From contig OX246738.1 of the NCBI GenBank assembly GCA_945910005.1, forward strand, positions 27,381,303 to 27,445,302: a stretch of 64,000 bases of DNA, in the 5' to 3' direction. Shown here in pieces: positions 33,494 to 46,800 of this stretch (the stretch's first letter is position 1; every line of letters starts with the position of its first letter). This DNA comes from Isoperla grammatica. Lineage: Eukaryota > Arthropoda > Insecta > Plecoptera > Perlodidae. The notes under the pieces are model-generated. The model searched no databases. It saw only the letters and a list, made by a program, of their open reading frames with translations, and was not told the DNA's origin. The position numbers were made by a program, and so were the translations under genes.

Positions 33494-33985
33494 TGAAAGT
33501 AACTAAGCTAGGCCTACTTTTCAGCTAGGCCTACTGTATTTTGTCAAGTAGCTCGCTACTTGTACAGCTACTCAAAAAAAAGTAGTGACGCTACTTTACA
33601 GCTAGGCTACTTCATTTTTTATAAAGGACCAAGAGTACGTACTATTTATTGAAACGGCGGTATGGTCCAGAGGTGAGTTATACTCATATCACAGCTGACG
33701 GGGTGAAACAGGAAACTCAGTTCTGGGGAGGCGGTTTTGGGACTATGGAGCAAGAAAGCTAATGTCAGTCGTCATTCCGAACCTGTGACGGTGAGAATTG
33801 TGGCGGGCGAAACAAAGCGTGTGTTTTTTATTGCAAAAATTGAGTAGCGGCGACTTTTTGCTACAAATACTCGTATATATTAGCTTGCTACTCGCTACTT
33901 TATTGCATTTTCAAATGTAGCGCGCTACCAGTCTCGCTACCAAAAAAAAGTAACATGCTACAAGTAGCACGTTACTTAACAACAC

Positions 33986-36959
33986 TGCTATTTATCTATC
34001 TGTCTATCTATCTATCCAGGCATATCTATCTATTGTAGCCTAACCATTTGCTGTCCATGCTAGGCCTTCGCTAGGCCTAGGCCTAGTGCTAAATGGTACC
34101 GGTAAAGGAACTGGTAACAGTTACCTACAATGTTAGCTAGGCCTGTGCCTTACTAGGCCTATCATCATACTTGGGGAAGGAACTTTTAAAATTAACATGT
34201 TCGAATTAGCCTATGACAAACTTTTGAACGAACACATCATGATAAGTAGGCCTATGAACTTTTCCTTTTTTTCTTTTCTTAGCCTGTGCCAAAGATGACT
34301 TTTTCAGCCATTCTTTTATCCAACTATCCAATATAAAAAAAGCTTCCTTTTCTGGCCTGCTCATATGATGGGGTAGGGAATCGATATGTACTTAATGGCA
34401 GCACATAAAGAGATGTGCCTTGTCTTGATCTTGGGAGCTACACCATAGCTCTAGGCCCTACTATATTTAACATTAACATTAACATTATTACACAATTTAC
34501 ACATTGCTGGTTTGTTACTGATGTTGAAATGGTTCAAGTGATGCTGTAGGATGTCGTGGCCAGTTGCATGCCGGAACTGAACGGTGGCTGTCTTTCTCGA
34601 GGTCAGTTTTTAATTAATATTAATAATAACGATGTAAAGTAGGCCTACCCACACAGGTTCGAAGCCTGGTCATGTTTTTATTTCATGCAATGAAATGATA
34701 CGATCACTAAATGTTTCTGTGGTTTTCATTTATAAGAGAAGGCATGATATTCAGTTTTCCTTAAGAAATTTTTTTGAAAGTGATAATAAACAGTGTTAAA
34801 TATGTTTCAGTAAGTAGATGATTTTGATTATAGGACTTATATTCGCGTTTAAATCCGAAGTGGCTGAACTCGGGCGGACAAATCGAGAACCAGTACAGCC
34901 GGGATTAGACCATTATCACATTAGGTTCCGAACTGACAATTGCAATCGTACACAATGAGCCAATAACTTTAATTATGTATTTGTTTGTTGTCTTATTAGT
35001 TATTATTATTGAATTTATTTCCTAGTTGCACGATTTTAGGATTTTCAGCTGTTCAAGTGTGATTGGAGAATTATAGATTGCGATTGCAATTGGCGACTCC
35101 AACCTACGATTCCAATTGTAGTGTGATATGGGCTTTAGCCGTGCGTTGTTTATCCCAGCTCGGACGGCCATGATAGTCACGACGGTGGCGCGCCTACATC
35201 TCGGTTTAAAGGCGAATAGCACAATATTAATTATTAAACCGTACAGTCCATGGCGGCACAGAAAAATTAATTTTTAGCATTTTGTATTTGTCGTCGCCAT
35301 CTGTAAACATATGTAGGCCTAGGTGTCTCAAATTTCGCACGGTTCCATTTTTTTTTTTTTTTATATCTGCTCCCTGTGTCCAACAATGAAGTCGGGTAGG
35401 GGATAGGAACTTAATCCCATCATATTCTGGCCCCTAGGTACATCGAAGCCGGCTGGCCATCCTGACGCTTCCCTCATGTTAACTTCCTCGTGTGTACATT
35501 TACACAAAATAAGCTCACCAAATAGGACAAATAATCGTGGTTATTCTATGTTTTACGAATTTGGCGGCCTGCGAGCCTTAAAAAATACACATGGAATGCT
35601 GATTGCACAAATTCAATAACCTTCTACTATATCCCTTTATTCCTTACTGTATTCTCCCCATATTCATGTTGGTATTAAAACCAACATGCATGTTTTAGAC
35701 AATATGAAAATAATAATGTGCTTATAAATATACCCTTAGGTAAACTCCAAGATCATTGGCAATGACTGTAAAAAACGGTGGTCCCATGTATGGTTTTTCA
35801 CCATAATATGAAGGATGCCATGAAATACACAGATGACATGCAGTGACCTAGGTCAGGAGGTGCAGGTCAATATCGTATCCAGGTAAGAATAATGTGGTTA
35901 TTCTGGCCTTGCTTCATTTCTATAATAATGAGTGGGCAGACGCCCGACGATCTTCCTCTCGTGGGGGGGAGGGGGGGCCAACAATAGCGTTGCAGGTGAA
36001 ATTTTTTTAAATCGAGCTTTAAGAGTGCGATCTTAGCGTTTCAGGAAATAATACAATACCGAAATCCTGTCGTTTTCGTAGTGCATAAACCAGAAAACCA
36101 GAAAAAAGAATAAGAACATTGACGAGAACTATAGTACTTGGATGTTCATAGCTGAGCTCGTTTTAGACTGCAGTTAGGCCTATCTGATATTGTAAAGTAG
36201 ACGTCGCAACATTGTGTATTGCGGGATCTAATCTAAGAAAATAGCGGGACGTATGTCAACCCAAGGGAGCGCGGTCGAGGGGCGGCGTCTTGCAGTTTTT
36301 CGTTTTCTGAAATAAAAATCATCTTGCCAACTGTTTGACTTTAAGGAAACCCAAAATACCTACCTCCTAGTCAAGCAGGCATATACTTGTCAAGTAGCAG
36401 GAAGGATATAGGGAAAAGTGCAGTCGACACACTAGTACAGTGACTACAGACAAGCTATGCAGTCTACTACAACATCGTAGGCTATTGACTTTTTAATTAG
36501 GTCTTTTCTAAAAAAGAAATGGGTGGACGCGTCCATCCATGAAAAAAGAGTAGGTGGATGCGTCCGCCCTAAAATTAAGCACTGGTGCCACATACATGGG
36601 AAAATGATGAAATTAACTGAGTCTTGTTTTGTATCACATAGCCTATTTGCACTTATAGCAATTCATACTAATCAGAATACGGGTAAAAACGTGGTGTTGA
36701 TTTTTTTATGAGGATACCGATGTCTCAAAAACCTAAGATGGAGGATGTTTCAAACGTGAAAATTGATAGGTATAATTATACATTTTTCTTTAGAAATAAA
36801 GAAAGAACATTCAGCTTAGGAAGTGATTTTAGTATCTCAAAATTTACTCAACAGTAATTAATTTTTGTCTTATATCTAGGCCTACATGTATCACACTTGT
36901 GGAGGCCTGCTTTGTAATGATATATTAAATTCAATATGGTCAGTAGACAAACTTTTGTT
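33986..36959. other. Intergenic; CTAT microsatellite, GGCCTA cluster, no gene supported
   Basis: A degenerate (CTAT)n stretch at ~33990-34035 and GGCCTA motifs at ~34060-34160. Poly-T and poly-G tracts occur near 35349 and 35970. No conserved frame was seen. SMAD4 5' UTR exons could lie here but cannot be recognised. Confidence 0.45.
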
Positions 36960-37482
36960 AAGCGCTCGTTACACACATGGAAGTGAAAAGAAAAAGCCAC
37001 TTTTCTAAAGTTGAGATAGCGTGTTCCTTATGGGACTTTCCGGTCGCTGTCACACGGGGAAGTCGAAAAGTAAAAAGTAAAAACTTTCCGCACTAGTCAA
37101 GCTCGGTTCAACAAGTGAATAGCGAAAAGCGAAATAACCTTGAACAGTTGTTCGTGATTGGCTGGTAATATTGCCATGGACTACAACTTCGGGGATAAGT
37201 CGACATCATTTAGGACGTCCTGTTAACTTTCCCAGAGATGTGTGTAAACAAGGCGGTGGTGTTACACGTACGTACAAGACGGGAGAAATCAATCGCCATA
37301 CCTAGTTAGTTACCACTTTTGCCGCACAGCGCCTGATAGTGTTGCACGTAGGTCGAGAGATGGTGCCACACGCACACTGTTTCTTTTCCTCGAGAAGTGT
37401 CCCGGGTGACAACTTCGAAAAGTCTTTTTACTTTCCACTTTTTACTTCTCACTCTTTTCACTTCCCCGTGTAACGAGCGCTT
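36960..37482. mobile_element. Inverted-repeat element just upstream of SMAD4
   Basis: Ends AAGCGCTCGTTACACACATG and GTGTAACGAGCGCTT are inverted. Subterminal GAAGTGAAAAG and CTTTTCACTTC pair, with further AAAAGTAAAAAGT / ACTTTTTACTT runs inside. 523 bp, non-coding. Confidence 0.75.
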
Positions 37483-37652
37483 TAGTCAGAAATGCATGCT
37501 TCACTGGCCTAGTTCAATTTACTTCAAGTTAGAACATTTTTTTACTATTCTGTTACTTGGAGTGTTTCTAACATAACTTTGTAGGCCTATCTATCTACCT
37601 ACTAGGCACCATATTGACTAACTTGTTTTTCATAACAATGACATTCTTCTAG

Positions 37653-37804
37653 AACCGCATGACATGACAGCCATAGTGTCGAATGCTCCAACCTCGGCCG
37701 ATGCTTGCCTGAGTATAGTGCATAGTTTGATGTGTCATCGCCAAGGAGGTGAATCGGAGAGCTTTGCCAAACGTGCTATTGAAAGCTTGGTTAAGAAGCT
37801 TAAA
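37653..37804 (+). CDS. SMAD4: SMAD4 first coding exon
   Basis: Acceptor ACATTCTTCTAG ends at 37652, so at least one 5' UTR exon lies upstream. The ATG at 37664 starts 47 residues and the exon ends AAA|GTAAGT in phase 0. A second ATG at 37659 opens a two-codon frame (ATG ACA TGA) whose stop overlaps the main start. Confidence 0.93.
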
Positions 37805-40800
37805 GTAAGTACTGTTGAACATGATAATAATGATTATTTTATTTTACTTAGGGATGTCAAACGATTAAATTATTATAATCGATAATCGAATTCACTTTCA
37901 CCTCCATAATCGATTATTAATCGATTTTAATCGTTTTGTTAAATGTCGGTATAGTAGCAAGTTTCTTCCAAACTTCGGTCTGGTTTCGGTTAGTTTGAAT
38001 TGCCCGCGCAAGCCACGAGTTCGCAATTCGACTTCTTTTCGACTATCGATATATTTTACGTCACGGAGTATTTTTGTTATGTTCTGTCCAAGATTTCGAC
38101 GATAATTTCTGTCCTAGTTAGGCCTGAAGGGCTATAGTTATTCACTTCCCGTTTTTTTTTAACCAATAAGTAATTAAAAGTATGCTGAATATGCGTCGTA
38201 ATATTATTATTTTCATGTGCAGCATAATTAAAATTTACGTGATGTGAACTAAAAATCGTAGCGACTTTTCTAACCTTACTTCTCTTGTTATTTGTGAAAA
38301 AACATAACAACTCGTATTTTTATAGATCGTAGGCGTCGAATGCTGGGTCTAGGGTAGGCGACTAGACACATTTATTCAAAATATGACTGGAAATTCGGCT
38401 CAAATTATGACGCAAAGTTATGCTGTTGCTGTTCTTAGGCCTAGGCCTAGGCCTACTGTAAATGAAACTGAGCAATAACGATGCTAGCGCTAGCGCTCGC
38501 GCTCGAATAGGCGGCAGATCTTGAGAACTAAATTTAAAAAAGCGCGAAAATTTAAAATCGATTTTTTTTTAAAATAATCGATTAATCGTTTTCGATTGAT
38601 AATCGATTAATCGAATCGATTTAATCGTAATCGTTGACATCCCTAATTTTACTAGTACTGTACAGTAATCCCCCTTTAATTCAAATTTCAAGGGACTCTA
38701 AAAATTCCAATTTGAATTACAAAATTTTGAATTAAAAGAACTTGAACACTATGCAGTATGCACCATACCTAAATCTTCTGCTGGGACTCCATCAATAGTT
38801 TGAAGTTTTGAACTATACATAATTTTAAATTAACCGAGTGTGATATAACGAGAGACTACTGTACCGGTACCCTTGTTTATTTGCACATTTGGTTTACAAG
38901 TGCAGGCCTGATCCCCGATATGTGGCAAAATGTAAAAATCATGGTTCACTTGAAAAACACTTATCATGTCAAACCTCACTGCAAACTACATTTTATTAAA
39001 TATAATAAATAGGGTTGCCCGGCGATAAAAACAATCGTATCGATATCGCGGGTAGAAATATCGATATCGCATCAAATATTGAACTTATCAAGTGACCTAT
39101 CGATGTCGGCGATATTGCGGCTTTATTTACGATTGGGTGACGTCATTCCGCAACGGTAAGTTGACCCTGGCACTACTCTTGCAGTGCGCGGTAATACCGC
39201 GCGGCTGAAAATGCTGTGGTTGGTCACTGCCGCGTGCCAAGGAACGTGGAAAACATGGAAACCGACTATTCCATTAGGCCTGTTTAGTGTTGGCAATTTT
39301 CAGAAAATTTTGAATTGTTGAAAATTTAATGAAAATTTTAATGAAAATTTTCGGGGAAATTTTCGTGAAAATTCGTGAAAACTTCGTCCTCGTTCGAATT
39401 CGTTTCGTGAAAACTTGATGTTTGTACTTTAAAAAATGGGTTTTACATTAAACCTTAACTTACTGGTAATGTGTCTGTATTGAAAAGCAACTCAGACACT
39501 TGTTGATTATCGTTACTAAAATAACCTACTTATTGTAATTAGGCCCGCTATTTCAATGCTGTAATAACTATTTATTTGTCGAGTAGCTTGNNNNNNNNNN
39601 NNNNNNNNNNNNNNNNNNNNNNNNNNNNNNNNNNNNNNNNNNNNNNNNNNNNNNNNNNNNNNNNNNNNNNNNNNNNNNNNNNNNNNNNNNNNNNNNNNNN
39701 NNNNNNNNNNNNNNNNNNNNNNNNNNNNNNNNNNNNNNNNNNNNNNNNNNNNNNNNNNNNNNNNNNNNNNNNNNNNNNNNNNNNNNNNNNTACGCGGATT
39801 TGAAAATATTTGTGGCGATAACCGTGGACTAAATCACTTCTGTAGTTACATTTTATTTTAATACATTTATTTTTTAAAAACCAAGTTTGAATTAGGTTCG
39901 AACTTCTTACTGTGACTGTCCTATGCTAGCGTGTATGTAGGTACATTTGAATGTTATTTTGTTGGTAGGCCTCACCTCTTGCATATTGTTATACAAAATG
40001 ATTATTAATCACTAGTGACATGAGCCATTCCCCAACTTAGTAATTGTTGTATTTTGTTGCTGAAATTGTAATATGCCACCAAATGTACCAAATGTGTATG
40101 TAAAATCTATTTAAACTCTTGTTAAATGTTTTAGATTTGTCGGGTCTGTCACTCCAGTCCGGTCCGAGCCGTCTGGTGAAAGATGAGTACTCTGCCGGAG
40201 TAGGAACCAGTGGTGGTGGTATGGAAGTAGATGGAGAAGTTGGTCAAACCATACAGCATCATCCTCCACCCCCTCAGTTTTCCTTGGGCCTGCAACCACA
40301 ACAAACAGGTATAAACTATTCTCCCTCCACTTGGCTTAGATCTCCTCTGCAATATACTTAATATAGTATGCATTAGCTTGAGTATAAGAAGTGTGAAATT
40401 AACAAACTTATACAATGCATGTACCGTATCGACCCGAATATAATACGAGGTTTTTTCCCCTAAAAAATAATCTAAAATCGTATTCGTATTATATTTGCGG
40501 TCTAAGGTTTTTGAAGCGTGAATTCAAATTTCCCGCGCGCGTATACATGCGCACTATCGCAGATCGACGAATCACGGCTCCGTGGCGAGTGCTCGTGCCT
40601 ATCGCACTCTACCGGAGAGTTTATACACCACGCCAGCGCTCCGCTGCGCAATGTCTCCGCTAGAATGCGTTGTCGTGTTCTGTGCGAGACTGCTAGTAGT
40701 CTGCTAGCAGGACATCGTTCCATGTGTGCTAGGCGGCCCCGATCGAGCGTTCGTAACAGGTTTACTGTGGCGCGGGGCTGCCTACCTCACGGGCGCTGGC

Positions 40801-43800
40801 CAGCTGGCTCGCAGCGCCGGCAAGGCGGCAGTAGCTGACGTGCTGTATTGTTGTTTATCACGATCGTATTATATTCGAGATATATGATATTGTCCCCACT
40901 GGCTGCTCCAAAATCCACATTGTATTAAATTCGAGGCCGTATTATATTCGGGTCAATACGGTACATTATACATGCAGGCAGGTATTTGTGGTAAAAATAG
41001 TAGGGCTGCCCAACGATATCGATAATTCGATACAATATCGATAATAGATAAATAATTCGATATCGATATAGAATTAATTAAACCGTACATATCGCGATAT
41101 CGAACTTGTGCCTAATAAGCTAATTGATACAAAAAACCGATTACGTATCACGTCACGCCAACCACACTATCGCTGTTTTGTGTGGATATTTTACAATTTG
41201 AATAGTACAACAAACAAATTGACACACATAGTAAGACATTTCAAAGCTAAAATATTTATTTACGTAATATTGTTTAAAGAATGACCTCTAGCTGGCCTGT
41301 AAATCCTGAAAACAGACGAGAAAAGTTTCGATGTGGCGATATCGCCGATATCGATACGTCACTTGAAAACTTTGATATCGCGACGCGATATCGATATTTC
41401 TTCCCGCGATATCGATATGATTTTTTTTATCGTTAGGCAGCCCTAAAAAATAGATACATAGTCCTACAATATGCAGCATGATGATCAGAAGACTAATTTT
41501 GGGCATATGAAATGATGATGATAATATCAATAATTCGATTCGATATCGATACCGCGAGACAATGGAGGTTAATTTTGATATTGATGTGGTATTTTCAGCT
41601 GAAATATCACGATATCTTGGTCAACTTAAAGTATTACCATATTTTTGACACGTGCTACTGCAGTTTCTGGCTGCAAATTTCCCTCTCGGCTCTACCGGGA
41701 CAACTGGTGCACTCTGCTACACGGAGTCTTTCTATACATTTGAACCCGAAATTCTTTTTCGAGAAGAATGATGTTTGGTATTGTTTGTTGACTACTTTTA
41801 TGACTGTCAAAAGTCTATAACTATCAGCCTTGACTCATCGTACGAATTCTTTCTCTTCTCACTAATGCAACGGCTTTATTCCTGTATAGGGCACTAGCAA
41901 CACCAAAAGACAACAATGAAACAAATTAATTGAATCGATGGACAAACAACAAGCTGTCAAAAAATAATTTTGTCTGATTTTGGAAAACAAACAAAGAAAT
42001 ACACATAGGCCTACAGTACAAAACTTTCACATAGACATTGTCTATCATTAAAAGTTTTAAATGGCGAGCAGTTACTATTGCTACACTTGTTTTTATTTCT
42101 ATGGTTACAATTTTATTATATTGACAGCTGATGGTTTGTCCATCAGTTCAATTAATTTGTTCCAATGTTGTCTTAGGTGTTGCTAGTGCCCTATAGCAAA
42201 GTGTAATGCAGACTACAGCCAAAATGTTTTGATTTTGAGTTCATAGGGATATCCCGATAATGGTGGTGGGAAAGAGGGTTACATGTAGGGAAGGCAATAG
42301 GATGCATAGGCCTACATACATATTATACTGAAGGGCAAGACCAAAATATTTTAAAATTAACTACGATATCTTCTGTATTTTTTTTTTAGTAGGCCTACTG
42401 CCAAAAAAATTTGATATCATATTTATCTCAATTAGTAAATGTTAATACTGTATATATCTACACTTTGTGCCAACATCATTTTGTTGGGTAAAGAGGTGAT
42501 TTACCCCGGCTAAAATTGCACCGATGTCAATACTGTTAAAATGTTGTGTGGTAAAAACAAAATTCGACGCTTAAAAATGTTTAATTTTTATTACAAAATC
42601 GCCAATTTGGGACATCAAAAAATTAATTCTTCTTTAACAAAAAATACTTCCTTTGAACTACATTTGTAACCTGCATTTACACAGCTAGATCGCTGCATCA
42701 AAATTCTCAACCATAGGCTAAAAATTGAGTTTTAATTTTTTCACCACCAATATACCACTTTTGTGGGTAGCAAAAACGAAAATTTATTTTCAACATAAAT
42801 ACCTTCCTGTGCATATACATAGCAGGCACACAAAATATGCTAGCTTTAAGGTTTAGAGACAGACCAGCATTAATTACACCTGATTGTGATTGTATGCGCT
42901 GTGCAGTCGCATATCTGTCCTTTGCCCCCTTTCCCGTTGTATTCACGGGTACAGAACTACCTTAGAGCCCATTTTCTTTCCAAATCATGGCAAATAGAAT
43001 CTTGCTACAACATTTAAGGTTGGGAGTATTTTAAACATAATATCTTTACTTATGTAACTTGCCACTTTTATGAATTTCATCCGTAAATACGGATATTTAC
43101 CTAGGTCTCCATACGGATTCAGGGATACCTATCGTACACGTTTTACGGATACATATTAACTAAATTTAAAAAAGGTGTTTTTTTTTGCAAGTTTCTAACT
43201 TTTGCACTTTTGAAGTCTATGAAGCAATATTTTGATTGTTTCGTTTTGTTAAGTTAACACCTTGCGCACCAAACATCGAGAGATCGATAATATACTGATT
43301 CATTTGCTTCATTGCCTTCGAAAGTGTAAACTTTTGATTCTAAACGTTGTACTTTTGAAGGCAATGAAGCAATATTTTGATCCATATTGTTTAGTTTTGT
43401 TAAGTTGACACCTGGCGCACCAAACATCGAGAGATCGATAATACCGTATTTACACGCATATAAGCCGCACTTTTTTTCTTATTTTGTGTCTCTCAAAACT
43501 AGGGATGTCAACGGGTACCCGTTACCCGCCCGGTACACACGGGTACGGTTCCAACTTTTCAATACCCGTTACCCGGTACTAGCCTACCCGTTCCCTTCTT
43601 CTGTTCAAAACGAAATCAATTCAACATTGCGATATTTTCCCCTACTGACCTCTTTGTGCGAGCGTACGAGCCGCGCTTTTCAATTTGCCGGCATTTAACT
43701 TGACACTTCCCCCCCCCCCCTCGTCAAGATTAGTCATCGTCGCAAAAAAATGAGACGTATTAGTATCATCTTCTGTAGGCCTATGGAAGAATGCTGCGGA

Positions 43801-46800
43801 ACGGTTGCGAGTCCGAGGGAGCGCACCTGCCCGTCGTAGCTTTACCGCAATCATGTTCTCGTGTTCGAGCTCGGACTTCGACGTCATCGCTTTGACGCGG
43901 CCGACCACCGAATTCATAGCTTTGTTGAATACTTCCGCGATCGTTTTGCATCGAAGACAATGCAACCTGATACCGTTTAACAATATAATGTCTCTTTCCA
44001 CAACTTTGCAAATCATTTGACACCCATGATGGTAAAACGCGTATTTAGTATTATTTACTACCCGGGTAGTCCGGGTACGGCGCGAGGGTACCCGGGTACA
44101 GCTATTTCTGGGTATTGACATCCCTACTCAAAACCACCATGCGGCTTTTTTTCGTAAGTGAAAAAAAAATCCCGGGTTTACGGGTGTTATGTTCGAACCT
44201 GGCATCAAATTATTAGGCTCTGCGACAAAGTGAGTCATTCGTCGTCGTGTTTGTCGGGCGTCCCTTGCTCTACAGCATGATGTTTTGTTGGCCCGCTGCC
44301 AGCCGCTCGCCCGCGCATCTGGCGTACGCATCACCAACTCCTCCCCTCCCCAAACCCCTATGAACTCAGTGCATTAGCGGGCCAGCGGGATGCAGAGAAC
44401 TACCTATGGTACATTCCTCACATTAGCTCTTACACTCACATAACCTCTATTACCGAATACTGCCAGTTCCTTATTACATACCAATTATTACTTCACATTA
44501 TTTTCTGGTCCTTTCTCGAATATAATAAATGCGGCTTATAAACGGAAACAAATTGTTTTCTGAAAAGTAAAGTTCAAAAAGTGCACTGCGGCTTATAATC
44601 GTATGCGGCCTTTATGCGTGTAAATAGGGTATACTGATTCAATTGCTTTATTGCCTTCAAAAGTGGAAACTTTTGTGGGGGGAAAAAAATGGTTTGTAAA
44701 TTTGAAATTTAAGCTGCAGTGGTATATTTTCGTGGCCTATTCTCTAAAATGGAGAAGCGACGGACATTTTTGCCTGATCACGATCGCAATAAATTATGTT
44801 TGGCGGGATAAAACTGAGCAAATTAAAGTGGCTTAAAATGGACAAGTAATGTGCAAACGTTCTCTTTTTATTATTCAGTTCAGTTAATTAACTGTACATC
44901 AATACTTTTTTGTATTGTATATTCCAGGGTATATTCTTGTTTCCTACAGGATATTTTTGCTTGGAGAAGTGGCAGTCGTGAACTATAATATTGAACTAAA
45001 TTATCAGTATGTAAGAGAAGAATAATGAAAAAATGATTCACAATTTACTTCAATGTTGATTTTACATTTTATGTAGGATACGTTTATGTTAAATAAATCT
45101 ATACATATTTATATAGGCCTATATGATTGGACCTGGTTATCAGATCTTGGTACTATTTATTTACATCAGCAATGAACCCCTTTTAGCCACTGAACACTTA
45201 TAAATGGTTCCAAAGGTTACTTGCCTCCGTTACTAGACTTGACCAGTAGCAAGTTCTCTACGCACACACGTATCACACTAAATCCTTCTTCTGCTGTTCC
45301 TTTATGATTTCTTATTATTTTACCCCTAGGTGTTTTGTTTTGTTTTGTTTTGTTTTTACTGCCTGTGTTTTATTTGGTTGATTTTTTAGCTAGGACCCCA
45401 GCTCCCTTCTCTCCAACAGGTGACATATCATTGTTTGGAGCGCCCGGTCGAACCAACAAAATGGAGCCTCCACCAGACCCTTGTCCTCGCTCCACTTGGC
45501 TGCCGACAAGATTAACACATCGTAAGGCGTTCACTTAACACTTTCTGGCAGGGCTGCTTATTTAACGGGTGTGATCCATTTTCACAGATATTAAGGACGC
45601 AAAACAAATTGGCAGATGTTTCATTGTTAGTTGCTGACATAATATTGCGATGCTAATTTCTCCAAGATTGTGTGTACAGTACATTTTAGTTTGCTGGGGT
45701 TTATTTAAAAGTGTCATCTGGTTCATAATTGGACTTCATTTAAACTTATTTTGACCGTTTTTGCGGATTTTCAGGGCATAAAAAGAATACACGAATTTTA
45801 CTAATAGTTTTAGTAGGATATTTCTTTATTTTTAATTAATATTTTTCGTAAATTATAATCTACATGTACTTTTGGATAAGCAGTTGTGGTAGCATTAGCA
45901 GGTCTATAGTGAGTGGTTCTGCCCAATTTTAAAATGGCATCTGACCATGGAATCTGTTGCAATAAAGCTTAATTTTGTGATGTTTGATTTTCATCTAGTA
46001 TGTCAATTGTCAATAATCTCAAATGTTGATGATTAAAATGTCATTCACAAGTGCATTACTCAAAATTGAGAATTATTGAGAGCAGCCCTTTGGACTAAGT
46101 TATCTTATAGTTTTGGTCAGCCCTGTTAAGAATTGAGCCTGTTTTTTTTTATTAATACTTTTTGTTTTATTACTTAATTTTATAGTTGATCCTACCATCT
46201 TTTCTATTGTAACATCAAGAGCAACCAAACATTAAAATTGTTTATGTGTTCGAGTGCTACTACATCACTGAAAAGAGAGGCGATTATTTTCAGAAAACGT
46301 CAACCTTTTAGAATACAGTAAAACTTCTTTATAGCAAACTCTTAGGGGACGGATTATTATTTTGTTATAAAGAACATTTCTTTATAAAGATGGTAGCCCT
46401 ACCTTTACATGCATAAGAACCTTTTGGGACCTAAAAACACTTTGTTGTACCATATAGATCATTTTGTTATAAAGACGTTTGCTAAAGAAGTTTTACTGAA
46501 TATCAATCAATAGCTACATACGTAATCTTTTTTTTTTCCTTCTTGTGCCAAGATGGCTTTTTTACATACGTAATCTAAAGTTCCAATCTCCTTTAAAAGC
46601 AATGTCATATTATAACATAAAATTGGATTTGTAAGGTATATAGGCTACTAATTTCTTTACAAAATATGGTAATAAAAAGGGGCAGCCATATACTTCTTTT
46701 ATATATACTAGGCCTATATATAATTGTTTGTAAAAAAAAATATATGGAAAGCCAGTGGCCAGTGCTAATTTTGACTTTAAGGCTAAGTTTGTAGTTTGTA

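Larger units (their letters stand above)
32576..33985. repeat. GCTACT-rich dispersed repeat, copy B, interrupted
   Basis: Aligns with 10119-10660. It is split after CTTTGAAAGTA by the element at 32645-33493 and then continues. It has three extra GGCCTA-type inserts relative to copy A (33511-33516, 33528-33533, 33605-33609) and a ~20-bp insert near 33740. Confidence 0.9.
37805..40134 (+). other. SMAD4 intron(s) and missing MH1 exon(s)
   Basis: Between a phase-0 donor and a phase-1 acceptor roughly 95 codons of MH1 are missing. The readable sequence here holds an hAT-like element (37849-38645), a second hAT-like left end (39010) and the assembly gap, but no MH1 coding sequence. Confidence 0.75.
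40309..45389 (+). other. SMAD4 intron dense in DNA transposons
   Basis: A 5.1-kb intron with elements at 40424-40961, 41001-41445, 41885-42195, 43444-44629 (with 43500-44126 nested) and a local duplication at 43204-43443. No extra exon was recognised. Confidence 0.8.

Noticed and set aside
43642..44121. 159-codon minus-strand frame
   Set aside because: It lies wholly inside a non-autonomous hAT-like element, spans its terminal motif and matches no protein I recognise.
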